Shown here: one piece after another, positions 9,944-19,846 of the stretch
Numbering within the stretch: the stretch's first letter is position 1
Layout of the letters: the number at the start of each line of letters is the position of its first letter
From: Neurospora crassa OR74A
Taxonomy: Eukaryota > Ascomycota > Sordariomycetes > Sordariales > Sordariaceae
Length of the DNA stretch: 64,000 nucleotides
NCBI RefSeq assembly: GCF_000182925.2
Contig: NC_026507.1
Span: 2,108,001-2,172,000, forward strand
Reading direction: 5' to 3'
Notes under the pieces: model-generated
What the model was told of the DNA's origin: nothing
What the model saw: the letters and a program-made list of their open reading frames with translations, nothing else
Databases searched by the model: none
Position numbers and translations under genes: made by a program

Positions 9944-12246
9944 CTAGCCCTCGCCAGACCCGACACCACGAATGGTAACGCTCCGTCGAAGCCGGTGATC
10001 CTCCTCTTCTTCTTCGTGTAAGTCGTCTCCGGGTAGACGAACTGCTCGATCAAGCGCGACCGGCAGGTTTCTATGCCGTCCCCTTAACATGACAGCGCAA
10101 AGAACTATCTTTGAAGCAGTATGCCATCCCCCAGCGAAACTGTAGTTGGCACTGGGGAGCCCGACGCTAATTCCAACGCAACCGTAAGCAGAGACCACTT
10201 CGAAGATCACGTTGAACACGCTGAAAGTGGCCGGATCGGCCAAAAAGTTGCTTGTCTCAATCGTAACGATGACAAGGACCGCAGCCGCCAACCACCACAT
10301 ATCGTGCGCCAGTTGTCCCTGGATTTGTTGCTGTTGGGCAAGTCATTATGAGGACAGTCCTTCGTTGAATGGATGAGATCGACATAACTTACGCTAATGA
10401 AGCTGATGCGTGAGTCAGCCGCGGAGTTTGTCAAAGGGGTGCGTACACCGACCCCATGCCAAGTCAAAGTATGGCGAAACGCTTGACCGATGGCTGATGT
10501 CCCGCTGTGGCTGATATGGCGAGCAAGGCTTGTTACTCCAGAGCGCCCGTGCAAGCCGGATTCAATGTCTGGCGATATCGGGTCACCGGAGTATATGCCC
10601 AGCGAGCGTTCTTCATAAACATTTGTGTGCCTCAGGGTTATGACCACAGGAAAGCACGAAATGTACATCATGATGGTATACAAGACCTGGACGCCAATGT
10701 ACAAGGAAGGGATAGCGATCACGTAGAAGCCTCCAGAACGTACAGCTATCCATGCGGTCAACTTTGGTGTTGTGCAACATTAACAGACCAAGGAAACATC
10801 AGAGCGAAGCTTACCAACTGCTTGGAAAAGACCATCCACAACCCGCGAGCCTTTTGGTAGCGACTCAACGGCGGGGTTGCCCATGTTCAAGAGCTCGAAA
10901 GCGACCCAGTCGACGCTGTTGACGAGGATAACCATGAAAACCAGCCACCAGGTCTGTCTCTGTGGGAAAAGGTTTGTGTATACACGGCGAGGATAATCTA
11001 GAATGAACTGCAGTGTTTCTTTCAGTTCGCGAAGCTCCGTCTCCATAGTGGCTACGTCCAGTATCTGAAGTATGCCCCATAGAATCAGCCGGAGGAATAT
11101 AGGGTAGGCAGTATTTCCAGCCAGGATGAGCAATCCCATGGTGACCAGAACATAATAGGAATCCTGGAACGGTATCATATTGAGATCTAAAAGGGACATT
11201 CCCGAATTATTAAAGGCCGAGGCGCCGTTGAAGATCCCAAGCCACCATGGGTTGACGCCGTTTCTGAGGGGCGGCTCGGGGCGGTGGCGGTTGATCCAGG
11301 CGCCCAACGCCATGCAGCCGATGAATTGCCAAAGGAAAAAGTAAAGCGGTACGATAACCGCCAAAACCCTAAGAGCGCGGTACTCGCAACCTCCAAGCAC
11401 ACGGCGCTCCTCTCGGGAGAGGCCGTGGAACTGGGCGTTTCTGCCTGCCGCGCGAGCGAAAAGACTGCGCACGCTGAAGTCGCCCTTCGCATCCCCCTCG
11501 GTTTCCAAGTGCTCTTGCCTTTGAGGGGCTATCCTGCGGGCTGTGTTGTTCTGACTCACAAGATATCCGTGTTGTGCTGCTGTAGAGAAGCCGGTTGGTG
11601 GGTGATTCTCGGGGCTTGAATGCGGTGTTTCGGCGAATGCAATATGGGCAGGCGTGGACGAACGTTGCGGCGTGTTCTTGTCGGAAAGCTTTGCGGTTCC
11701 AGTGTAGTGGGTGTGATGTGCGTGAACGTCCAGGATTGGATTATTAGATTTGCCGGGACTCGGTGTCGAAATGCTGACCAAATCAAGGGTTTCTGTCATG
11801 GCCGGCGGTGAAATGACATTCAGCGACCGTCTTCCCTGGAACCGCATGAACCTCAAGCGCGAAAGATTGACTGAACTTGATCTATTGGCCCTTCGAAGCC
11901 GTTCAGCGCGGACGACGTCCTCGAAGCGCTTCTCAAAGGCATGTTTGCGGGCGACTACGGTCCAAATAGAAACCCAGATGGCACTGCCGAATATGATGAG
12001 AAGGAAAAGCAAGATTTGCTGCCATGTTGTCATCTCACTTAGGTTGACAGTGTTGAGTCCCGTTTCAGTCATGGCACTGACAACCAAGAAGAGACTATCA
12101 GCATAGCTGATACTATGGGCCGGATTGGAAGAGCCCCAGAAGATAAGGGAGGCAAACAAGCAAACAATGATGAAGTAGGCGTAGTGAATGCTGATGAAGT
12201 TGATGGGCGGCAACATGGTACGAAGCCTCGAGTGGGTACTCTCCAT
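9944..12246 (-). CDS. TRK1: TRK-family potassium transporter
   Basis: This is a fungal TRK/HKT-superfamily K+ uptake protein of the plasma membrane. Three exons (12246-10815, 10745-10393, 10330-9944) join to 723 residues. Introns use GTAAGC...GATAG and GTAAGT...CAACAG and restore LFQAVAVRSGGFYVI and FISVS-to-QQIQGQLAHD junctions in frame. All four pore loops with their selectivity glycine can be read: SAMTETGLNTVN (near residue 60), FNGASAFNNSGMSLL, AVRSGGFYVIA and VSAYGCVGISVGLP. Hydrophobic helices flank each loop. A long hydrophilic cytoplasmic segment (about residues 110-290) sits between the first and second pore units, as is typical of fungal Trk proteins. The C-terminus has RGRHRNLPVALDRAV, a conserved fungal Trk end, then an acidic EEEEED tract. 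The protein is somewhat shorter than yeast Trk1 because the cytoplasmic loop is smaller. It looks functional. Confidence 0.95.
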
Positions 12247-13619
12247 GGTAGTGAGAAATTGTGTGATGAAGGAAAAATGCTAGGTGGGTGTTTCCACTCG
12301 ATATAAGCACGGCTGGTGACTGCAAAACTCGGCCAGCAGATGAAGGTTCTGACACTAGGTCGCCTAAATATCTGATTTGATCAGCGCACAACCTTCGAGA
12401 GCAAATTGGCCGTCGACTCTTGTGGTTGCAAAATCCGCATGTAGAGATAGGTAGAGCAGAAAAGGCTTTTGGGTAGAGATATTGTGAAAGCGGTGACCGT
12501 GGTATCCTCGTCGGATCTTCGTCTGGGTTTTACCGATTGTGTTGGTCGTTCTTCTTTCTGCCTCCAAACAAAGCTGCAAATGTCTATGTAAACCATGCGC
12601 TTTGTGCGGACGGGTAGGAAGGCTTAATGCCGCGGCGATGCTCCTTAAAGGTATCCTTAGTTCTCACCTGCAGTACGTAATTGTGCCTGTTAGTATTGCA
12701 CCACTTGTGGAATAACCCAATTGTTCAGTTTGAGAATACAAAGTGGAAAGCTTTGTTTCTCAACTCACAGCCTGCGTCGACCCACACCAACTACACGGGT
12801 TGAGCTCCTTAGAGGTAACCAAAGTCGAGTGCCTCCTACGAGATAATACCAAGCTGTGGTATCAAACAAGAGTGTGACGGCGAGTAGGAGCGGTTATGCG
12901 ACTGAGGTGTCGGGTCGCGTCCGGTCGAGAGACCTACTCCAGACGTGTAGTGGGCAGTGGTTGTTGCTGTCAAAGAGTCTATCACGACATGGAGTCAATT
13001 CTCAAAGAATTGCGGTTGTAGTCTCAGACTTAGATTCACTTGACGTCCAAAATTTTGTGGGTGGGGGAACGGAGGCAGAGGGGGTCAATGTAATAGAGAC
13101 CACGGTTATCACTCGCTTCGCGCAAAACTACCCTGGAACTGGAATAAGTTAGGAACAACTCATATCAAAGCTATTAAGGTACAACGAGTACTGCAATAAA
13201 AAAAAAAAAAATTCTTTTTATTATTATTATTCTTGAAGAGGAGGAGGGAGGGGGGGATTAGTGTCAGACAAACCCACTAGACATAGACCTCCAAAACCCT
13301 CTACAGTACTATGTAGGCGCTCAAAGTGGGTATGTGAACGTAGCCGCGCCTGGCACAAGGAGTACGCAGGGGGGTTGCCAGCTGTATGGCGCTCCGTTAC
13401 AAACCTAGATCGGGTATGGTGGCCCGCTAAGGGCCGAGCTAAGGGGTATCTCAATCGAATGAGAATTGGCGGTATACTGGACTGGCTAGAGGCATCAATG
13501 GACACGCACACGACGGCCAGGAATGCTACAGCACACCAATTTAACGACAGATGTCTGTATTTCGCTCTACAAACGGGTTCTATATGTACTGCGTCATCAC
13601 AACATGAGCCTAATGCGTA
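12247..13619. other. Intergenic, TRK promoter; short low-complexity tract
   Basis: About 1.4 kb upstream of TRK1 and downstream of the FKBP gene. An oligo(A) run followed by TTTTTATTATTATTATTC and a purine-rich GAAGAGGAGGAGGGAGG stretch lies near 13197-13256. The plus-strand frame from 13261 has no recognisable homologue and runs antisense into the FKBP gene, so I do not call it. Confidence 0.5.
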
Positions 13620-14411
13620 TCACAGCTCATTGTGCTCCTGGACATCATCAGTGTCGGCGACAACTGTCTTGACGGCTTCGGCAGCTCCGCTGACCACGCT
13701 AGCCACCTTCTCGACAACATTGGCAGAAGCCTCCTCAGCCTTCTCCTCGACCTTCTTAGTAGCGTCTGCAATCTTTCCTCCAGCCTTGTCGGTAGCCTCA
13801 GCAACCTTTTCTTCAACCGCCGAAGCAGCCTCCTCAGCTTTCTCGGCAGCCTGTTTGTAGACGATGGATTCGGGCTTGGGGACGCCGTCAATACCAATCA
13901 GCTCGGTCTCGAAAATCAGGGTGGAACCGGCCGGGATGGGACCGATGGAGCGCTGGCCGTAGCCGTAACTGGGAGGAACCGTCAATGTCCGCTTCTCGCC
14001 AATGCACATGTCAACGAGGCCTTCGTCCCATCTATCGAATCGAATGGTTAGCACCGCATTGTTTCCGGGCCGTGCAGCGAGAAAGTGTCAACCAACCCCT
14101 TGATAACCTGACCACCGCCGAGCTTGAAGCTGAAGGGTGTCCCGCGGTCGTAGCCTGGCGCAGTCACGGGTGTTAGCATTGCATGGAGCGCAGAGTAAAG
14201 TTGCGACCAGGTGGCAGAGTGACTTGCTAGCATCAAACTGCTGGCCATTGGATTGGAGGGTGCCGCGATAATGGACATTGATCTTGTCGCCCTTGCGAGT
14301 CTTGCGATCGCACTCTACAGGAACGGTAACGTCGATGCCCAGCTCCTCGGCGGCCAGGACGCCAACGGTGGCGGAGGCTAGTAGCGACAGCGACAGGAAA
14401 ATTGACTTCAT
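13620..14411 (-). CDS. FPR2: ER FKBP-type prolyl isomerase with charged tail and HNEL end
   Basis: This is an FKBP2/Fpr2-type peptidyl-prolyl cis-trans isomerase that assists protein folding in the ER lumen. Exons 14411-14228, 14154-14097 and 14031-13620 join to 217 residues. A signal peptide is clear ([20 protein letters not shown]). The FKBP fold follows, with [51 protein letters not shown] and [16 protein letters not shown], covering the rapamycin/FK506 pocket residues. The first intron (14227-14155) has a GCAAGT donor rather than GT. This choice is forced by phase, since GC-AG splicing gives FDA-S-YDRG. The second intron is GTTGGT...GATAG with branch GCTAAC. After the FKBP domain comes an unusual tail of about 80 residues rich in Ala, Glu, Lys and Val, probably helical or coiled-coil. 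The protein ends HNEL, an HDEL-like ER-retention signal. Confidence 0.95.
14155..14227 (-). other. GC-AG intron of the FKBP gene
   Basis: The donor is GCAAGT, the usual consensus for the rare GC donors, and the acceptor is GCGCCAG. A nearby GTCACT donor two bases downstream would put the next exon in the wrong frame and destroy the YDRG motif. Confidence 0.85.
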
Positions 14412-14631
14412 CTTTATAGCCTGTGGTGATCTCGATATGGCGTTTGAGGGATGCGTAGCTGCGAAAGATCAGGACGATGTTGAAACGTGGATTGCGGGCT
14501 CTTAAAGGTTGAGTAGTTGGACACCTGGCAGCTCTTCTCTCAGCCAGTGAGCTACAACAGGCTAGCATGGAAGGGAAGAAGTTGAAGCCAAGCAGTTGTG
14601 TACGTACAAGCACTGTAGAGAGAGTTACGTA

Positions 14632-15331
14632 CTGTTAGACCTGCACATAACGATCAAGTGCGTTACGGAGCTTTTGATCGTAATGCCCAGGTTATCGTTA
14701 CTCTCAAGTAGCCTAGTTTGTGCTTCTTCACCAATCAGAAGGCCGCTAACAGCTAAAATGACCCACTACTAGCTGTTACGACCTGTAACGGCCTGTCACT
14801 GGACGTCTCGGAATTGAACTAAACCCCCTAAGTATAACGATTTTGGTGTGGCTCGCCTTCAAAATCTGATTGAAATCGTAATACGAAGGTTGATCGTTAC
14901 TCCCATATAAATCTGCACCGTTACCGTATTCTTGAATGTTACGCGATGATGTGCTTCACAAGTGATGACAACAGAGAATGATGATGTGAGCAACTGGTTG
15001 CTGGACAGAGCAACAGTGCGTAACGATTGACGACAGTCTTGTCAAAGGAAGCTGAAGACAAGAGCTGTCGCGAGCCTCAACCTGGAACCTCGCACACGAC
15101 TTCACTGAGTGTGAGCAAGATAGCTGTAAGGTTGGTATGATATGAATTGATGATCCGTCAACCTTGACAGAGGTTGACGGGACGAGCACTCTTATATGGC
15201 AGACTACGTGCTCTAGCGAGCAGCTACTATGACAAGACAGAGCATCCAGGTATCCACCAAGAATGCCCCATAACATTGAACGTTATAGTCAGAATATCGT
15301 TATACGGCTGATCGTTATGTGCAGGTCTAAC
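14632..15331. mobile_element. Non-autonomous DNA transposon (MITE-like) with TA target duplication
   Basis: The terminal inverted repeats are 25 bases, CTGTTAGACCTGCACATAAC at the left continuing GATCA, and the matching inverse at the right. TA dinucleotides flank both ends (14630-14631 and 15332-15333), as for Tc1/mariner-pogo elements. Sub-terminal copies of GATCGTAATGCCCAGGTTAT and related TAACGATCA motifs lie inside each end. No transposase frame is present in about 700 bases. It sits 220 bases upstream of the FKBP start codon. Confidence 0.85.
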
Positions 15332-15396
15332 TGTACCAAGTTATACCTCGCGGCGGGCTAGTAGTGGAATTATGACGACATGTCCAGTACCTCACA

Positions 15397-16533
15397 CTAC
15401 TTGTGGGGTGCTGGGCGCCAAGGCTTTTCACCCCCCTACTTGTTGAGTAGGGGGTACTAGAATTCTAGGACAGGGGTTTAATCTGGGACATCTGGAATCT
15501 TGGCTTTCTGCTTACTATAGTGAGATGGGTAAGTTAAACCCGTGGATCAGGTCGTCGACCACACAGTGCTCACGAAGCTCTGGCTGTGGTGGTCCGTGCA
15601 AGATACCTGACAAGGGGGTTTTACTTTTGCTCGCAACCGCAGTAGAAAACTGTTAGTAGGCAAGATTCAACAGCGAAAATCCTATCAACTATTTTTTTTT
15701 AAAAATTTACATAAATTCAAGGAAGTAGATTTGGAGTTGTAAATGCTATTGGCAAAGTTTGAGATAATTATTTTCATAGCTTATTACAGTCAAGTCTGCA
15801 AATAACGATCATGGCCGTGGTAAGATTTTGACCGTTATAACGAGATTATCGTTACTCCCAGTAGTGCCAAGAGCGCTAAGGCAGACCCGGACAGGTACAT
15901 AGGTACTAAAAAGTAGTGACTTAGGTACTCATATGGGATGAGTTAGTAGCATTTCCTTTATTTACAACCTATGAAAATAACGATCAAGTGCCAGATTATA
16001 TATATTATTAAAGAAGGTTTAATCATAATACCAATACAGAATATATCGTTATACTACTGAGATCTCTATACAAATGGAATGGTGGCAGCGAAATTGATCG
16101 TTATGCCCAGATTATCGTTATACCTCTAATCGCTAATTGTAGACTTGATTCTATATGGGTGCATTCAGAGACCTTGTCAACTACTTAATGTTATCGCTTC
16201 TAGAATGCATCACCTACCAAAGCACATTGACACTCAGATAGCAAGAGAGAAGCGTATTTGCAATTTTCTCTCTAACGCTTTGATGAAATTTAATGCAACT
16301 TCGAGAATAACTAGTTGAATACTCTCTAGCCCTCTTTGATTTTTCCTATATTTTTCCAAAAATAGTTGGTATCCTTTTTATTGTTGAATTTTGTATACTG
16401 ATAAATTTCTAAGTAGAAGGCTAAAATTCTAAATGTCTTAGATTAAAACCCTGTCTCAGAATTCTGGTACCTCCTACTTAATAAGTAGGGGTTGAGGAAA
16501 GGTCCCACTACCGCACCACAACCCCCAAGTAGA
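15397..16533. mobile_element. Element with long diverged inverted repeats (TIR about 150 bp)
   Basis: The left arm contains ACTACTTGTGGGGTGCTGG, then CCCTACTTGTTGAGTAGG, GGTACTAGAATTCTAGGACA and GTTTAATCTGGGACAT. The reverse complement of the right arm shows ACTTGGGGGTTGTGG, CCCCTACTTATTAAGTAGG, GGTACCAGAATTCTGAGACA and GTTTTAATCTAAGACAT in the same order. The arms extend to CAACTATTTTT. The left arm carries an extra segment near 15528-15640. No transposase is seen. The exact ends and target duplication are not clear. Confidence 0.7.
15787..16151. mobile_element. Second small TA-flanked MITE, nested in the 15.4-16.5 kb element
   Basis: The ends read CAGTCAAGTCTGCA and, inverted from the right, GAATCAAGTCTACA. 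TA flanks both ends (15785-15786 and 16152-16153). Inside it carries AACGATCA and GATCGTTATGCCCAGATTAT motifs shared with the 14632-15331 element, so the two are relatives. The copy is AT-shifted and degenerate. Confidence 0.75.
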
Positions 16534-17959
16534 TACTTAGCATAAAAGTTACCTGTGTCTCATACTTACTTTTTTGGGACATACTAATATTACATTTTCT
16601 GAAGTAAATACATATTATTAAGTTAATAGACTAAGTAAAAGGCCTATTAAGGTACAAGGTGTAAATACTTATATATAAAATCTTCTTAAGAAGTGAAAGG
16701 TAAAAGAATATAAAAAAAGGAAAAAAAAATTATATAGATCATACGTACTAATTTGCTAGTAATGTGAAATTTTATATTTGTATTGCTAACTGTATCAGAT
16801 GTATTTATATCATAGATTAAACTTCTAACTGCTCTGGCTATAGAAAGACAAAGAGACAAGACTGAGGTGTTGGTCGAGGAAGCCCGGCATTCTGCCTCGT
16901 CGCTGTGCTTCACCTCACTACCTACTATCTACTAGCCGGCATTGCCTCGTCTCACCGCGAAATCGCGATATCCGCCTTTCCACTTCATACCTCGACACAA
17001 TACCACCGCTTCCACGGTTCCTCGCCGCTTTCACAGGAGGACCAGTGTTCCCTCAGTCGGTCTGTCCTACAAGGCAGCAAAGCCTAGTCTGAAGGCATTT
17101 GGCCTACAGCCTCAGAGGACAACCACGAGAACTCATGACTCATGTTACCAGCATCTTCAACATACAAGGCAACCCAGGCAGCAGTCTGGACATTGGTCAA
17201 CACTTGGCTTGTAAGGCCTAGGTGAGGCTTTTAGTTACGATCTACAAGCTGCGATGCCTGAGGAGCGACGCATAATGGTGAGCGGTAGCTACATACCGTG
17301 ATATCACTTCATGCCTCCTTCAGTAAGCTTTCCCGTCTTCTGTGTTGCTCGGTCTTTGATAACTGAAATGCGGTAGGTACCTCTACTTATGTCGCCCAGA
17401 GCCAAACTCCCGAATGCCTGACCATGGGCCGTATTGGTTTGCAGTCCTTGATCACCTCATTGTAACTTTGCTGTCACCACCGTGCTATGCTGGAAATGAG
17501 GCTTGGTAACCACCGGCTGCGCCATCTGGTTCTGCCTACTCCGTCCGCTCTCCTCGACTTCAATCTCCAAGGGGCCGAATTGAGTCATGCTGTTTCGTTC
17601 TTTGGCGCTTCCTAGCTGTCCTGTGGGGAGAGCGATGGAAGGAATGAAGGCCAGTGCCTACCATTCCGCCTAAAACTCAACGAAGTGTTGCTGCATACAC
17701 CTGGTCCGTTGACAAAGCAATGCGCAATCTGCTTCGTTTTATCTAATCAACTCCGGATAGTTAACTTGCACTCGAAAAACCAAGCTCTATATAATCAGAT
17801 CTATCCACTGCCGTCCTTACCAGATCCGATCTCTTTCTTTGTCTCGAGAAGCAAGTTCTTTTGAGTCTCTACAAGTTGATCAGTATCTTCCCGGCAAGTC
17901 TTCTTTTCCTCGTTAAACCACCAAAGTACGCCAAAGTGCCTTTCTGTCCGACGACCGAG
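16534..17959. other. Intergenic and promoter region, no gene recognised
   Basis: The first 350 bases are AT-rich transposon flank. From about 16900 the composition returns to that of the gene region. The short frame at 16905-17214 has no recognisable domain. The last 200 bases are pyrimidine-rich with TCTTTCTTTGTCTCG, consistent with a fungal promoter and 5' leader for the next gene. Confidence 0.5.
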
Positions 17960-18268
17960 ATGGGCGGCAACCAAGAGACATATATTAGTAATAGCGGGAG
18001 CCGGCCCCCCTGCTACAATTCACGCACTACATCACCATCGTCGAGCAGTCACTCAAGGTCCTCAGCCAATTCTGTTTTTTACAGGTCAGGCACTGCAGGT
18101 ATGTGTACTTTCACCCTTCAGTTGGTATCATAGATAACAAGTGCTAACTTCGGATCAGATAATCACAATGTTACCACTCAAAAAAAGAGCGACGTTGTTG
18201 TTATCAATCACCACCAGCCGAATCCAGCCAAGGACGAGCCTCGATCGTCAGACTATTATAGAAGATAG
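17960..18268 (+). CDS. Small Ser/His/Asn-rich protein of unknown function
   Basis: Two exons (17960-18098 and 18159-18268) encode 82 residues. The product begins MGGNQETYISNSGSRPP, continues through a Ser-rich tract with SSSSHSRSSANSVFYRSG, and ends with VVVINHHQPNPAKDEPRSSD and YYRR. The 60-base intron has donor GTATGT, a GCTAAC branch site and acceptor GATCAG. The frame and phase are kept exactly, which is the main evidence that this is a gene. There is no signal peptide or membrane segment; the glycine at position 2 might allow myristoylation, but this is only a possibility. Low-complexity small proteins of this sort are common and poorly described in filamentous ascomycetes. No function can be assigned. 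Confidence 0.72.
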
Positions 18269-19379
18269 TAGTAGTACGGATACATCCGTGTCTATTTCTT
18301 TCTATGGATTACCGCTTGGTGTCCATGTCTCAGTATGCAGGAAATTGTACGATATCGTCCTGTAGCATTACCAGACGTGGGGTTACTCTTGGGTTGTGGT
18401 CTTTCATGATGTTGACTGAAGTTTCCTCGTTATGGCAGGAGTTAGTGTAGAGTATTGGATGAATGAAGGAAGACGGTCAGTCACTTAGTATTAGGTCGGT
18501 CTGCTGGTAGAAAATGAATTTCTTGCATCTGTAAGTTGTTTCTGCGCTGCCCCAAACAATGCGTGTTGCACTTGTATGAATTCTCACACTCCTGCTTTCT
18601 GGTTGATGTGCATGTTGCATTGTGTGTTGCACATCGCCTGAGCCTCAAAGTCCTAGCATTGCGGAAGAAGTGATGGGAGCTACATGAAGAATTAGCTCAG
18701 GCTTGACATAACTTGAGGAGGTATGCTGCGGAACTAACGTTCACAATCATCCAAGCCAAGGATATAAAGCATCTGGAATAGAGACGCGTAACGATGCACA
18801 ACGCGATGACCAAGAGTGTGTATACTGAGAGTAGCTTCAAAACTGTATAGACTTGACCTGGAACGTCCTGTCTTATGTATTAGCTGTGCTGAGTGGAGTT
18901 CATCCCATTGCCATCAGTGGTGGCACTCACCGCACCCAAACTGTGACTACTATTAGTTGATTGGTATCAGTCTGTTCTCCAGCCCAGACGGTAAGAGTGT
19001 TGGAGGTTCGACTCAGATGCAGGTAGACTTGCGCGATGGACTTGATGCTGATCAGCTGCTTGATTGATTGATAGATCTCTTAAGGTTGGATGTCTGCTCT
19101 GGAGTCCCGAGTCCGACAAGGGTCGGACCTAGCAGGGTCCCTCCTGCCTGACATGACAAGTCAGGGCGAACACGACCTCTTAACATAAAATAGGTATATA
19201 TGGTCGTTGAAATTACTGCCTCTGACGATGTGGGTAGTAGAATCAATATTTTGATCACCTTCTAGCTATGCGTCATCCCATTCTCGAAGCGATTGTTGGA
19301 TTGTGGCGTCGTGGATGTTAATCAAGCACCGCTTCCTCTTTTTTTATGTTCTTCCTTAATAGCATCCTGATACTTTTTG
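18269..19379. other. Intergenic between two convergent small genes
   Basis: No coding frame is supported. A GGAGGTTCGACTCAGATGC near 19000 recalls a tRNA T-arm, but the rest of a tRNA is missing. This stretch includes the 3' flanks of the small protein gene and the RPEL gene. Confidence 0.5.
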
Positions 19380-19846
19380 TTAAGGCGAGCGGGGGTCTTC
19401 ATGAAGGACCCCTTCTTTGATCAATGCTTCTGGGGAGGGCCGGTGGGCGATTCTTTCGTTCAAAGAATCAGCACGCATATGCTTTTCGAGCTGGGGCGGG
19501 GCAAGTTAGAATGTCAGCACAGTCCGAAAACGCCAACCTTGACATGACAGCATTACCTCTTTCTGTTGTGCTATGAGCCCCGGAGCTGCGTTTGAGGCTG
19601 GAAGAATGTTTTCTGGATAAGGACCATTTGTGTATTAGTACATCTTGTTCGAAATACGTGCAACTATGCGTTCCGTTGCAAGGACTTGAAGCAAAACATC
19701 ATACTTTTGACCAGTTCCTGGCGCACCGGACGATGTTTCAGGTGCTGTTCGAGAGAGTTCTTGCGCAGAGGGTCGGGACGGCTAGGAGAGATAGGAGTCT
19801 CGTCGATCGCAGGAGCCGGGTTGACATTGTCGCTCGAGTCGGCCAT
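19380..19846 (-). CDS. Small RPEL-repeat protein
   Basis: RPEL motifs bind G-actin in animal MRTF and Phactr proteins. The short fungal RPEL proteins have no settled function. Three exons (19846-19705, 19612-19557, 19490-19380) join to 102 residues starting MADSSDNVNPAPAIDETP. Two RPEL units are visible: LRKNSLEQHLKHRPVRQELV continuing KKNILPASNAAP, and DSLNERIAHRPSPEALIKEG. A linker GLIAQQKELEKHMRA joins them. Introns are strong: GTATGA with a perfect TACTAAT branch and ATCCAG, then GTAATG and CCCCAG. The frame extends upstream to 19948, but no family sequence supports the longer form. The compact Arg-Pro core of each repeat is intact. Confidence 0.9.

Noticed and set aside
13261-13860. 199-codon plus-strand frame
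   Set aside because: Its second half is the antisense of the FKBP tail, whose repeated Ala/Glu/Lys codons keep antisense frames open.
16905-17214. Overlapping plus-strand frames upstream of the small Ser-rich gene
   Set aside because: Basic, low-information translations with no intron logic linking them to the next gene.
18960-19030. tRNA-like T-arm GGAGGTTCGACTC
   Set aside because: No matching acceptor stem, D-arm or anticodon arm could be folded around it.
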